Source: Terebella lapidaria (taxonomy: Eukaryota; Annelida; Polychaeta; Terebellida; Terebellidae). Taken from it: a DNA stretch of 64,000 bases. Below are positions 1 to 11,672 of the stretch, one piece after another. Both the position numbers and the translations under genes were made by a program. Under the pieces are notes generated by a model, which worked only from the letters and a program-made list of their open reading frames with translations, was not told where the DNA came from and did not search any database. The DNA is taken from the NCBI GenBank assembly GCA_949152475.1, contig OX424566.1:10315177-10379176 (forward strand). The letters are read 5' to 3'. The first letter of the stretch is position 1, and each line of letters starts with the position of its first letter.

Positions 1-1075
1 ATTTAAAATTTTCCACCATGGCACATTTTCCACCATAATGAAAGCATGCTTTCAAGAGGCAGCAAACCCTTGGAGAGCCCGTACCAAACCTCACACGTAT
101 AGTAATACAGCATATCTGATGAAGGTCAAACAAGGGAATTAGTAAAATATGATCAGCTGCATTACGAACTATTACTAATCATTTATGATAAATACAATTA
201 AGGTATTAACCAAATATACATGAATATTGACGCATCTTATGGGCGTCATCATTGTATGTTTGGGAAATATGACAATTTTTCACTATATAAGTGAAATAAA
301 GAAATAATTGTCTTCATCACACTTTAGTAGAGTTATCGCAATTTATATTTTAACTTTCTTCGTTGAACCCTTACTTGACCTTCTCCTTGACAAGAATCTT
401 TTAAGTTGACATTTAAAGAGGAAGAACTAATCAACATAAATATTTGTGAAAACCTACACTGCGAGTGAATATATTGAACTACCAGCATACGACTATGATA
501 AAAATAAAAGAAACCTGGTCTGACTAGTCCGGAAAACCTAGTCTAACATACAGAGCGGAAGGAACATAGCGGCATTCACATGGTGAATTTATATGGCAAA
601 GTGGGGAAGGCTATAAACTAAGTTTTCGACCCACTGATGTAAGTAAGTAAGTAAGTAAGTAATTTATTTCCAGTTTTCATATATAAATCATTCAATATAC
701 AATATGATACATAAATGCACAATTATTTGAGGAGAGAAATAAATGATATAAGGTATTCGAGTATTTGGTATAGTATTAGTATTAACTTTATGAAAACTAG
801 GGGACCAAAATAGCTGGATGCTGTTTTTACATTTGGCCCTTAAATGAATTTAATGATATTAATTTTATATTTGACATGATAATTGATAAAAAAAAGAACA
901 AAAACACAAATTAAAAGCTAGCCCTAGAGCTATAGGAAAGGTTGCAGATTTTCCAACTAGCAAAGAGAACACATGAACTAGCTAACTATATTTTACCAAT
1001 TTTTGACATAGTAATTAGATTTTGAATAATTGTAAATCGTGCACCAGTAAATATGTGCACAATGCAACAAACATA
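1..1075. other. No gene seen; AT-rich, one AAGT microsatellite
   Basis: No open frame, splice pattern or known repeat was recognised apart from a short (AAGT)6 microsatellite at 640-663. Confidence 0.5.
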
Positions 1076-1136
1076 GACCGGTGTAGCTTACCGGCTAGCC
1101 AATAGGTGATCAGACCGATGGTCAGGTAACCTAAAA
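1076..1136 (+). repeat. Family-1 repeat, degraded right-end fragment
   Basis: Ends with a diverged form of the family-1 right terminus: 'ccaataggtgatcagacc', then 'ggtcaggtaacct'. Intact copies read 'caataggttatcggacc' then 'ggtccggtaacct'. Nothing of the rest of the element precedes it, so it is a relic. Confidence 0.5.
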
Positions 1137-1248
1137 ACCCCGGACACTGAATGTCACCAGTCACCCAGACCTCAGTAATTAATGCATTATGTTCACTTCC
1201 AGCTTTGAATACTGGTAGTTATCACATCATTATATATGTTTGTAAAAT

Positions 1249-2650
1249 TTAGCCCAAGGGCTAAGGTTACTGGACAATATATGTTTTAGATCTTAGCCAA
1301 TTTATTCAGGGACCTTGAAAGTATGATCAAAGGTCAAATTCAAGTTCGCATGAATATTCATCATATATCATTTCATACATGTTCATAATTGATTCCTAAG
1401 CTGCAAAGTAGATAATAAGCGAGATATTAGCCCTATTGTGATTTGTACTTGAAAATGAGGTCAAAGTTCAATTTGAATGTCCCGAGAATAATCAGCATAT
1501 ATCTCATGTCCACAATTATTTCTTAACTGTGAAGTTGATTAATAGGCGAGATATCAGCCGTTTTGTGCTCTGACCTTGAAGATGAGGTTCGAGGTCAAAT
1601 TGAAGATCTCAAAAATATTCAGCATGTATCATTCTCTATCAGTTCACAATTGATTCCTGAGCTTCAAATCCCATAATAAGCGAAATATTAGCGATCTTGT
1701 TCTCTGATCTTGAAAATGAAGTCAAAGGTCACCTTCAAGGTCACGAGGTGAAAATAAGGTCAAAGGTTAACTTCGAGGTCACGAGAATATTCAGGATATA
1801 ATTATCATATCTTATATGTCCACAATTAATTCCTGACCTGTAAAGTAAATAATAAGCAAAATCTTAGCCATTTTGTGCTCTGACCATGGAAAAGAGGTCA
1901 AAGCTCAAATTCAATGTCATCACAATATTCAGCATATATCACTTCCTATATGTCCATAATTGATTCCTGAGCTAGTGAGAAATTAGCCATTTTGTGCTTT
2001 GACCTTGGAAATGAGGTCTAAGTTTAAGTTCAAGGTCATCAGAATATTCGGCATATATCATTTCCTGTATGTCGACAATTGATTTTTTAGCTGTAAAATC
2101 CATATTAAGTGAGATGTTAGCCATTTTGTGCCCTGACATTGAGAATGGGTTCAAATTTCAAATTCAAGGTCATCAGAATTTTCAAAACATATTATTTCCT
2201 ATATGTCCACAATTGATGTCTAAGCCGTAAAGTCGATAATAAGCGAGATATTGGCCATTTTGTGCTCTGACCTTGAAAATGAGGTTAAAGGTCAAATTCA
2301 AGGTCACGAGAATATTCATCATATACTGTATCACTTCCTATATGTCCACAATAGATTCCTAAGCTTTAAAGGCGATATTAGGTGAGATATTAGCTATTTT
2401 GTGCTTTAACTTTGGAAATGAGATAAGATGACAAATTCGAGGTCACGAGAATATTGAGCATATATATCATTCATATATGTCCACAATTGATTCCTAGTCT
2501 TTAATCTCAATATTGAGTGAGATATCAGGAACAATGTGACCCATCATAAAGCATAGGAGAATTTAACATCGAAATGTCCCATTTGGGCCCATAGAAAACA
2601 TCGAAATGGCTACCACACACAAACTAGCGATTCGAGAGCATTGAAAACTA
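1249..2650 (+). repeat. Family-1 dispersed repeat (copy A), right end missing
   Basis: Begins with the family-1 left terminus, the near-palindrome TTAGCCCAAGGGCTAA followed by 'ggttactggac'. About nine diverged ~134-bp units follow to ~2530, each with 'gagatattagccattttgtg', 'ctgaccttgaaaatgaggtc' and 'catatatcatttcctatatg'. The unique segment 'cataggagaatttaacat' comes next, and the copy stops near 2650 against another repeat with no ACGG microsatellite and no right TIR. Confidence 0.75.
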
Positions 2651-2790
2651 GACGCTTCCGGTCGCCTACGACCGCTTGGGTGTATCCCCCATAGCCCTAT
2701 CATCTCTGTTGCCCCAAATATATCACTGTCAAGTGTGAAAAACTAGAGCAAGGGCTAAAAAAGATTACCAGAGAAATATTAAATCTCAAG
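2640..2790 (+). repeat. Junction of two element left ends
   Basis: 'aaaactagac', a small hairpin (cggtcgcctacgaccg) and 'gtatccccc' resemble the left end of the element at 4755-6071. At ~2743 'gagcaagggctaa...gattaccagag' resembles a degraded family-1 left end. Both are fragments. Confidence 0.4.
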
Positions 2791-2889
2791 TCACAACTGT
2801 TTTCTTTTCCTCACCAAAATTGCTGCACTGATCTTCCGAGGTTATTGAAGGTCGAATTCAAAATCACCACTGAAATCTCTTTATATGAA

Positions 2890-3870
2890 TTTCCATTTCG
2901 ACATGTTTGATAAAATAACGAAAATACAGATAGATCAATCTTTTCACCTATTTATATTTCAACTCAGAATATTTTACAAACTTGGTTCCAAGTTGAAATT
3001 CAAAATGAAAGTTGACCAAAACTGCATTTCAAGATGACGAAATTGGAGCCAGATCGAACTTCTCACCATAAGTTATATTTCGACTCATAATACATGTATG
3101 TGCCAAACATGGTTTCAAGTTGAAATTCAAAGTAAAAGTTAACCAAAACTGCATTTCAAGATGACAAAATTAGAGCCAGATCGAACTTTTCGTCATAAGT
3201 TATATTTTAACTCATAATACCTGCCCAACTTGGTTTCAAGTTGAAATTCAAACTAAAAGTTGACCAAAACTGCATTTCAAGATGACGAAATTGGAGCCAG
3301 ATCAAACTTTTTGCCATGAGTTATATTTCAACTCAAAATATGTGCCAAACTTGGTATTAAGTTGAAATTCAATGTAAAAGTTGACCAAAACTGCATTTCA
3401 AGATGACGAAATTGGAGCCAGATAGAACTTTTCGTCAAAAGTTATATTTTACCTCATAATATGTGCCAAACTTGGTTCCGTGTTGAAATTCAAGCTGAAA
3501 GTTTACCAAAACTGCATTTCAAGATGAAGAAATTGGAGCCAGATCGAACTTTTCATCATAAGTTATATTTTAACTCATAATATGTGCCGAACTTGGTTTC
3601 AAGTTGAAATTCAAACTAAAAATTGACCAAAACTGCATTTCAAGATGACGAAATGGGAGCCAGATCGAACTTTTCACCATAAGTTATATTTCGACTTATA
3701 ATATGTGCCAAACATGCTTTCGAGTTGAAATTCAAAGTAAAAGTTGACCAAAACTGCATTTAAAGATGAAGAAATTGGAGCCAGATCGAATTTTTCACCA
3801 TAAGTTATATTCCAACTCATAATTTGTGCCAAACATGGTCTCAAGTTGAAATTCAAAGTAAAAGTTGATC
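2890..3870 (+). repeat. 121-bp tandem repeat array (about 8 units)
   Basis: The marker 'ggagccagatcgaactttt' recurs at 3045, 3172, 3293, 3414, 3535, 3656 and 3777, mostly exactly 121 bp apart. Each unit also carries 'caagttgaaattcaaa' and 'accaaaactgcatttcaag'. Open frames crossing it on either strand are by-products of the periodicity. It may be the core of an element whose left end lies near 2743. Confidence 0.85.
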
Positions 3871-3889
3871 AGTGTTTTCATAAAAAGCT

Positions 3890-4754
3890 ATTGTGATCAA
3901 TAATAGACTTAACTAGCAAGAAATAATGTTAACTTATTTGGTCACAGCCATAAAATCTCTACTGGACAAAGCCTTCACCTTGTTGAGCCCAATGATAAAT
4001 ATTTTTTGTCTTAACTATTATCATTATGGTCAATAATAGTCTTAACATGTAAAAATAATGTTAACTTATTTGGTTACACCCAGAAATTTCTACCGGACAA
4101 AACCTTAACCTTGTTGAGCTTACCTTGTTGAGCCCAATAATAAATATTTCTTGTCTTAACTATTTTCATTGTGGTCAATAATAGACTTAACATGTAAAAA
4201 TAATGTTAACTCATTCGGTTACACCCAGAAATTTCTACCGGACAAAACCTTAACCTTGTTGAGCTCAATAATAATTGTTTCTCATCTTAACTATCTTTAT
4301 TGAGGTCAATAATAGACTTATCTAGCAAAAAAAAGTTAACTTATTTGGTTACAGACATAAAATGTCTATTGGACAGAATCTTTACCTTGTTGAGCCCAAT
4401 AATAAATATTTCTTGTCTTAACTATTTTTATTGTGGTCAATAATAGACTAAACTAGTAAAAATAATGTTAACTTATTCAGTACACCGATGAAATCTGTAC
4501 TGGACATACTTTCACCTTGTTGAGCTTAAAAATAAATATTTCTCCTCTTAATTTTTTTTTATTGTGGTCAATAATAGACTTAACTATTTTTATTGTGGTC
4601 AATAATAGCCTTAACTAGTGAAATAATGTTAACTTATTCGGTTACACCAATGAAATTTGTACTGGACAAAACATTTACCTTGTTGAGGTTAATAATAAAC
4701 GTTTCTCGTCTTAACTATTTTCACTGTGGTCAATAATAGACTTAACTATTAAAA
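3890..4754 (+). repeat. 131-bp tandem repeat array, left part
   Basis: 'gtcaataatagacttaac' recurs at 3896, 4029, 4174, 4305, 4436, 4567, 4597 and 4729. The usual spacing is 131 bp; the exceptions are a 14-bp internal duplication and a 30-bp partial unit. Units share 'accttgttgagcccaataat'. The array resumes at 6072 after an inserted element. Confidence 0.85.
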
Positions 4755-6071
4755 ACTAGACATAAAAGCCTATAGGCTTTGTGGCATCCCCCAATTTGTG
4801 CTTGTCATTTCAAATGGTCATACTGGACTGAGAAAAAAGAATACATAGGCCATTGTATGTGGGTAAGAGTGAGAGCTCATCAGACAGTTCTTACCAGAAA
4901 TGCTTTCTATCATCTTGACAACTTGGCCCACAAGACATTTGCCACCCAAAATGAATGGACAATTACCCAGCCAATATTATTCAGAGTACTAGTATATTTA
5001 ATCAGGATGTTCCGTGATATTTTTCAGGTGCCCCTGTCAAATGTAAAATGATACGTGACTAAAAGAATGCTTCGTCATCTTGGCCAATTTTGTGAATTCA
5101 AAACTTGTACAACACAGCGGAATGTTCGCATTCATATTATAACCAAAGCCAAACATTTCCCCGCTAACTAAAACAATGATGATTTGGTCATTGCATGTGA
5201 AATAGAGTTGAATAACAAAACATTCAAACAATACATGTTTGCACAATATAAATGTAGACAGGGCAAATCATTCCACAAGCATGTCCTGTCATGTGTGTTG
5301 GCTTATTAACCAACTATTGTTTTCTGTGGGGTGGAACTTCATTCTTTTACCATGTACACACACTAGTAAACCAGGCTTTGGAGGGGGGAGTGGCGATTAT
5401 GCATGGATATGAGCCTAGGGTCATGTTGGACATTGCTAGCTAAACTGCTGTATCACTTGTCAGGCATGACTGAGCAGGGCTGGCTGAGAGGGGCGGAGCC
5501 TATGGCTGTGCTGGACAGACTGGCTGATCTTGTAAGGCATGACTGAGCAGGGCTGGCTGAGAGGGGCGGAGCCTATGGCTGTGCTGGACAGACTGGCTGA
5601 TCTTGTAAGGCTTGACTGTGCAGGGCTCTCATATACTGCACTGGCTGAGAGGGCAGAGCCTAGCCTCATGCTGGACATGCAGGCTGCAGTCTGTGAATAC
5701 AGTAGCACGGCTCAGTTATAGTATTGATTGTATGACTGACCAGGCTTTAAGTATCTGGCTGCATGGAGAGCCAGCACCCCCCCCCCCCCCCAAAAAAAAA
5801 AAATACACCCAAAAATTTTTTTTCCCCTGGAAATTGCCTGAATCAAATTATGACATTGACAGGAATCGCCCGATTTTTTTTTCCAAAATGGCCGCTGATC
5901 TCGACGAAAAACAATAGGGGTTAGGAGCAAAGTATTTCGGATGAGCTGTGAAAATTTCGGAAAGATAGATCAAGGCGTTCAAGAGTTATGATCCGGAAAC
6001 CAAATGGTGGAAGAAAAAAAAAACAAAAACAGACAAAAACATAAGGCCTCCCGATTTTCAATCGGGATGCC
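4755..6071 (+). mobile_element. Inserted non-autonomous element with hairpin ends, inside the 131-bp array
   Basis: The 131-bp array is cut here and resumes in register at 6072, so about 1.3 kb was inserted. The left end has a hairpin (agcctataggct) and then 'tgtggcatccccc'. The right end has the hairpin CCCGATTTTCAATCGGG followed by 'atgcctaa'; GGCATCCC on the left is the reverse complement of GGGATGCC on the right. Inside are a 73-bp direct repeat (three units from 5462), a C-run/A-run at 5777-5803, and a right portion with 'ccaaaatggccgctgatc'. No transposase ORF was seen; the short ORFs here overlap on both strands and look non-coding. Confidence 0.6.
5462..5690 (+). repeat. 73-bp direct repeat, three units
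   Basis: 'aggcatgactgagcagggct' starts at 5462 and 5535, and a diverged unit starts at 5608. The first two are almost identical. The repeat lies inside the inserted element. Confidence 0.8.
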
Positions 6072-6230
6072 TAATAATATTAACTTATTCAGTTACACCC
6101 ATGAAATCTGTACTGGACAAAACCTTTACCTTGTTGAGCCTAATAATAAATGTTTCTCATCTTAACTAATTTTATTGTGGACAATAATAGACTTAACTAG
6201 TAAAACTAATGTTAACTTATTCAGTAATAT
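6072..6230 (+). repeat. 131-bp tandem array, right part
   Basis: Continues the array interrupted at 4754 with the same 'aatgttaacttattcagt' and 'ccttgttgagcctaataat' markers. It ends near 6230 in unrelated sequence (6231-6480) where nothing was recognised. Confidence 0.75.
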
Positions 6231-6481
6231 TGTCCTGTTTTCACTGGAAACATCAGTTCTCCATTCTGAACAAGAAACCAGTGTCATTATCTTTCATTGT
6301 ACAGGCCATTGGAATGATTGTACATGTCAAAATGGATATTTCAAAATTCTGTAATAAGTTAGGCTGTTAACATATTAATATTTATATGATCATTCTAAAA
6401 AACGATTGGTTTCGTGTGACAGCCCTTCCCAACAACACTTCCAAATAGTATCGAGATTCGTCAAAAATTGCCATCAGTAGA

Positions 6482-6830
6482 GCGTTCACAAGCCATGTGT
6501 CTCAAACAGGCTGTTTTCAATGCAAAATGTGTCCCCAAACGACCAATTCCGTTGCCACGGCAACCAAAATCGATTGGTGTCGGGACCTTACCATAATATA
6601 TGTGCCTGCAAAAAATAATAGTGATCGGGTGAGAATTGCGGCCTGTAGCGCGTTCACAAGCCATGTGTCTCAAACAGGCTGTTTTCAATGCAAAATGTGT
6701 CCCCGAACGACCAATTCAGTTGCCACGGCAACCAATTGGTGTCGGGATCTTACCATTATATATGTGCCTGCAAAAAATAATGGTGATCGGGTGAGAATTG
6801 CGGCCTGTAGCGCGTTCACAAAAAAATCTC
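6482..6830 (+). repeat. 168/162-bp tandem duplication, open in one frame
   Basis: 'gcgttcacaagccatgtgtc' at 6482 returns at 6650, and a third start at ~6812 breaks off. Both periods (168 and 162) are multiples of three, so a 121-codon frame at 6497-6862 stays open and repeats a peptide with CFQCKMC. The opposite strand is open too and nothing resembles a known family, so I treat it as a repeat rather than a gene. Confidence 0.6.
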
Positions 6831-6936
6831 TGCGGACGCGGACGACGAAGCCAAATCCATAGTATCCGCCGAACTTTGTTTGGGGGATACAATTATGCAC
6901 ATTATAAGGAGGGGAACATTTTGAAACTAAAATCTC

Positions 6937-8212
6937 ACCTTTGGTCCGATAACCTATTGCCGCGGCGTTGCTTCCGTCGTCCATATCTTTAAAGTTTATG
7001 GTCAAATCTTTTTGGAATTTTGCAAAAAAAATACCTACAACTCTTCCCAAGAAAGTGTTTTTAGTTTTTTTCATTTTCGCTTTTTTTTTTTCAAAATGGC
7101 GGCCATTTTTGACGAAAAATGTCTGATATTGAACTTTGGCGGCCATTCTCTCTGTGTACATATGAGGAATGATATATACTGAATCTTGTCATGACCTTGA
7201 ACTTGACATTTGACCTCATTTTCAAGGTCACAGCATAAAATGGCTAATATCTCGCCTATTATAAACTTTACAGCTTAGGAATGAATTGTGAACATATAGT
7301 AAATGATATATGCTGAATCTTGTCATGACCATGTATTTGACCTTTGACCTCATTTTCAAAGTCAAAGCACAAAATGGCTAATATCTAGCTCATTATCGAC
7401 TTTACAGCTTAGGAATCAAATGCGCACATATAGGAAATGATATATTCTGGATGTTGTCATGACCATGAACTTAACCTTTGACCTCGTTTTCAAGGTCAGA
7501 GCAAAAAGTGACTAATATCTCGCTTATTATCGACTTTACAGCTTAATAATCAATTGTCAACATATAGTAAACGATATATGCTGAATAGTGCCATGACCTT
7601 GAATTTGACCTTTGACCTCATTTTCAAGGTCAAAGCACAAAATGGCTAATATCTCGCTTATTATCGACCTTACATCTTTGCAATCAATTGAGCACATATA
7701 GGAAATGATATATGCTTAATATTGTCTTGACCTTGAATTTGACCTCACTTTCAAGGCCAAAGCACAAAATGGCAGATATATCACTTATTGTCGACTTTGC
7801 AGCTCGGGAATCAATAGTCAACATATGGGAAATGATATATGCTGAATGTTATTAGGTCCTTGAATTTGACATTTGACCTCACTTTCAAGGTCAGAGCACA
7901 AAATGGCTAATTTCTCGCTTACTATAAACTTTAAAGCTTAGGAACAATTGTTGACATATAGGAAGTGGTATATGCTGAATATTCTCATGACCTTGAATTT
8001 GACCTTTGATCTCATTTCCAAGGTCAGAGCACAAAATGGTTAATATCTTGCTCATTGTCGATTTTACAGCTTAGGAATCAATTGTGGACATGAAATGATA
8101 TAAGCTGAATATTCTTGTGACTTTGAATTTGACCTTTGACCTTGTTTTCAGGGTCACAGGACAAAATGGCTAATATCTAAGATGTAAAACATTGTCTGGT
8201 AACATTTCTTAT
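6937..8212 (-). repeat. Family-1 dispersed repeat (copy B), reverse orientation
   Basis: Read on the minus strand, it starts near 8212 with 'ggataagaaatgttaccaga' (left terminus), carries about seven ~135-bp units between 8190 and 7180, then 'ggccgccattttgaaaaa'-type sequence. It ends at 6937 within the right terminus 'ggttatcggaccaaaggt', missing the outermost 'ccggtaacct'. Units contain TGACCTTTGACCT, the reverse complement of a perfect DR1 motif. Confidence 0.8.
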
Positions 8213-9570
8213 CCTTTGAAGTAATTGTTTCTCTACACACACAACTCTAGATGTATCTTTTAGCATTGCATTACACATGCTGCACACGTGATATTCAGTA
8301 TATTTATGAATTTATTGTCTATATTTGCAAGCAAAATTGTCGTTGTTGAAAATATTGTGTAGGGGCACATTTTGTGATCTCTAGTGATAAATTCTCTAGA
8401 TCTGCAGAAGAATATGGCGTCTGATGACTTGTTCTTGATAACAGAGCTCAAGCTCTTACAGAGTATAATGTTACTTGCTACATAGATCTGTGAGTGCGAA
8501 TGTAGTTTCAGATTATTATTGCTCTCCAACATAGTTTGAGCATGTAGATGTGCAATATTTTACCTGGCATATGGACAGTATGCGTATCAATTAGTACGAC
8601 ATTGAAGTAGATATTCAGCGAAAACTGAACAAGAAACCATAAACTCACATCGTAACTGATTTTATAAAGTCCTTCAGATTTACAATAGATTTTCTCCCTT
8701 TTGATTGCCGTCCGTAATTCTGCTGAAGTAGCACTACAATACGGTTTTCTAGGTCTGAACATCTATCTATTCCAAACATTTGTTCATTTCGCTGAAAACT
8801 GCAGAAGTCAACATGTTTTTGTATGCAATATTCTAAATGCGCATATAATAATCATCATCTAATGAGCCGGTTTGCATGACATTATCAAAAACGTCTGACA
8901 GCTGATATTGGTATACTTCAGATCTTTGCCTGTTAAAAGAGACTTTGCAAAGAAAATTACTGGTATGTTGCAAAAACAAGTTCAACAGGGTTTGCTGCTA
9001 AACCGGTGAATGTGTTGTAAAAAGCCTGACCCTCAACAGTGCTCGAGATATGCACAAACACCACAGCATGGTGCCTGATGCATACACTTGATGGCAGAGC
9101 ACCCGTCATTTGAAACATGTTTGATAGAGAGCAGTTTCAAAAGTAACCTGATAATACTTCCAAACTGGTCTTGGGCTAGTGTTTGGTTGGGGGGGGGGGG
9201 GATATAATTACGTATGTACAAAAACATTGTGTTGTGTCCGAACTTTAGGCTTTGTCACACCTCCATATGCTACATATACATTTTGTACATTTATTTAATT
9301 CGCCATCATGAGGTCTACAATCAAACTGAACCATGTACAATTTTTTGTTCCAATACTGCCGACATTATAATAGTTTTTTTAAATTGACTTGTTCATATCC
9401 GCGGTTCGAATAAATTCTATTCTATCCTAAACCGAATGGGAATATGTTTATTAAATTGCCTACGTTTCAACAGCAATTCACACAGAGCGTTTTTTGTGTA
9501 TGCACTGAATTGAGAATGCACTGAAAGCTCTCAATCTAGCTTCCACAGATTGGTCACAACACTTCAGACT
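8213..9570. other. No gene recognised
   Basis: Several 60-90 codon frames occur on the minus strand but show no motifs, splice support or repetition. A G-run lies at 9190-9200. The segment 9370-9425 ends in 'gaataaattctattctatcc', which could be the tail of an old retroposon. Confidence 0.4.
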
Positions 9571-9795
9571 TTGTCTGAATTTAGTGCATGGTAGGGGTCG
9601 TTTCTCTTGTTGTTGGCAGGTTACTATTGAACAGAACAACCACCAGGTTTCTAATCTTGCAAATACTTGAAACGGGAACCATGCACTAGGTCAGATAATG
9701 CGCGCGGTCTCGGGTCTCTCGTCAATAATGGCCTCGTGCCCTTCGGACACTCGCTCACTATTGGCAAGCGATGCATATGCGTATACGTATTATCT
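9571..9795. repeat. Foldback element copy 1 (nested palindromes)
   Basis: A long imperfect hairpin with arms 9693-9740 and 9744-9793 around a TTC loop ('ggcctcgtgccc' / 'ggacactcgctcac'). It is flanked by an outer inverted pair 'agtgcatggt' (9579) and 'accatgcact' (9680). A second copy in opposite orientation lies at 41528-41737, so this is a dispersed family. No ORF. Confidence 0.65.
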
Positions 9796-9830
9796 ACGTG
9801 TGTTGCATTATGTTGCTTTGTTCCTTAAAG

Positions 9831-10250
9831 TTGGAATCAATTTTAAAATCAGCCAAATTTAGCGATATTGATTGTCACGCAAATTTGAAACTACATCTCG
9901 AGAGAGTCAGGAAAATATAGGAAATAGGCACAGTTCGGCAACAGATACTCAGAAAATTGCCGTTAATCGTGCATGAAAACAGTGGATAGAGAATGATCGG
10001 CCTGCCTACATTGCCGGTTGCCACAGTATCTACACAAATACCAATGACGTCACGAGACTGTGTGTAGAAATCGCTCGCAAGGCGGGCCGCTTTGAGGAAA
10101 AAATGATTTGAATCTTGATTTGACAACTCAATTTAGGCACGCAATACACATTTTCAGACCCAAATTTGTACGATATCTCATTCTATAGACAAAATAAAGC
10201 TACCGCAGAAGGAATAAATTTTGTCAATTCTAAAAGTGATTATAGCTTTA
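9831..10250 (+). mobile_element. MITE-like element, copy 1 (~420 bp)
   Basis: Shares nearly its full length with 59311-59765 in the same orientation, including 'gtggatagagaatgatcggc' and 'aataccaatgacgtca'. The ends are imperfect inverted repeats: left 'cttaaagttggaatcaattt', right (reverse complement) 'cttaaagctataatcacttt'. Non-coding. TTAA or TTA at the edges may be the target site, but the exact duplication is unresolved. Confidence 0.65.
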
Positions 10251-10402
10251 AGCTTGTTCGGGCAGTCCATTCCAAACAGTGAGGGGAGGGGGTCAAAGAC
10301 TTTTTTTTCAAATAAATAACTGTATCAACAAAATCTAGAGCTTCGAAATGACATATTTTATAGAGTAAATTGATCAGCCTCTTAAAACTGAAAAGAAAAA
10401 AA

Positions 10403-11672
10403 TTAGCCCAAGGGCTAAGAAAGGTTTCCGGACAATATATATTTTAGAAATTAGCCTTTCCCATATTCTTGGAAATAAGGTCATTGTCAATAAGGTCATC
10501 GAGCGTATTCAGCATATATCATTTCTACTATGTCCACAATCAATTCCTAAGCTGTTGAGTCGATAATAAGTGAGATATTAACCATTTTGTTAATTGACCT
10601 TGAAAATGAGTTCAAAGGTCAAGTTCAACATCATGAGAATATTCAGCATATATCACTTCCTCTATGTTTGCAATTGATTCCTAACCTGTAAAGTCGATAA
10701 TAAGTGAAATTTCGGCCATTTTGTTCCCTGACCTTGAAAATGAGGTCAAAGGTCAAATTCAAGGTCACCAAAATATTCAGCATATATCATTTCCTATATG
10801 TTCACAATTAATTTGTAAGCTGTAGAGTCGATGAAAAGCGAGATATTAGTCAGTTTGTCCTGTGACCTTGAAATTCTGGTCGAAAGTTAAATTCAAGGTC
10901 ACGGGAATAATCATTTTCTATATGTTCATAATTTATTCCTAAGCGTTAAAATCTATAATAAGCAAGATATTAGCCATTTTTCCTTTGACCTTGAAAATGA
11001 GGTCAAAGGTCAAATTCAAGGTCATCAGAATATTCGGACTATATCATTTCCTATATGTGCATGATTGATTCCCAAGTGGTAAAGAAGATAAAAAGCGAGA
11101 TATTAGCCATTTTGTGCTCTGACCTTGAAAATCAGGTCAAAGGTCAAATTCAAAGTCATGAGAATATTCAGCATATATCAATTCCTACATGTTCACAAAT
11201 GATTCCTAATCCCTAATCTCAATATTAAGTGAGATATTTGGAAATAATGTGCCCCATTATAAAGCATAGGAGAATTTAACATGGGGAAGTCCCATTTGGG
11301 CCGAGTTAGGGCCCAAAATGGCCCACTTCGAGCAATTCAAGGGCAACAAAACTCATACATGTCACAGGGGTATATATGAGGAGTGTTATGCATCAATAAG
11401 AGAAAAAGTTACTGAACAGATTTTGAGAAAACGACCGTCAAAGTCCAAAATTGGCCATTTTTTGACGAAAACGGCCGCCATTTTGAAAACAATGCGAAAA
11501 TGAAAAAAACTAAAAAAATACCTCCCTCTCGAAATATTTTTAGGCATTTTTGTTCAAAATTTCAGATGGAAGGTTCGTCCATAAACTTCAAAGATAAAAA
11601 TATAGACGGACGACGACGGAGGACGGACGCAACGCCATGGCAATAGGTTATCGGACCCAAGGTCCGGTACCT
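10403..11672 (+). repeat. Family-1 dispersed repeat (copy C), full length
   Basis: Complete from the palindrome TTAGCCCAAGGGCTAA plus 'aaaggtttccggac', through about six 134-bp units to ~11240, then the 'cataggagaatttaacatgg' segment, a 'ggccgccattttgaaaa' segment, and a GACGGAC-rich stretch (11609-11630). The right terminus is a hairpin 'tcggacccaaggtccg' followed by 'gtacct'. Perfect DR1 motifs AGGTCAAAGGTCA occur near 10743, 10998 and 11134. Short open frames inside are not conserved as proteins between copies. Confidence 0.85.

Noticed and set aside
3674..3856. Short minus-strand peptide over the 121-bp array
   Set aside because: Falls within tandem repeats and is not conserved between units.
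11318..11503. 60-codon frames in the right half of family-1 copies (11318, 18193, 56543)
   Set aside because: Similar peptides recur because the DNA repeats; frames break in other copies, start points differ and no motif is present.
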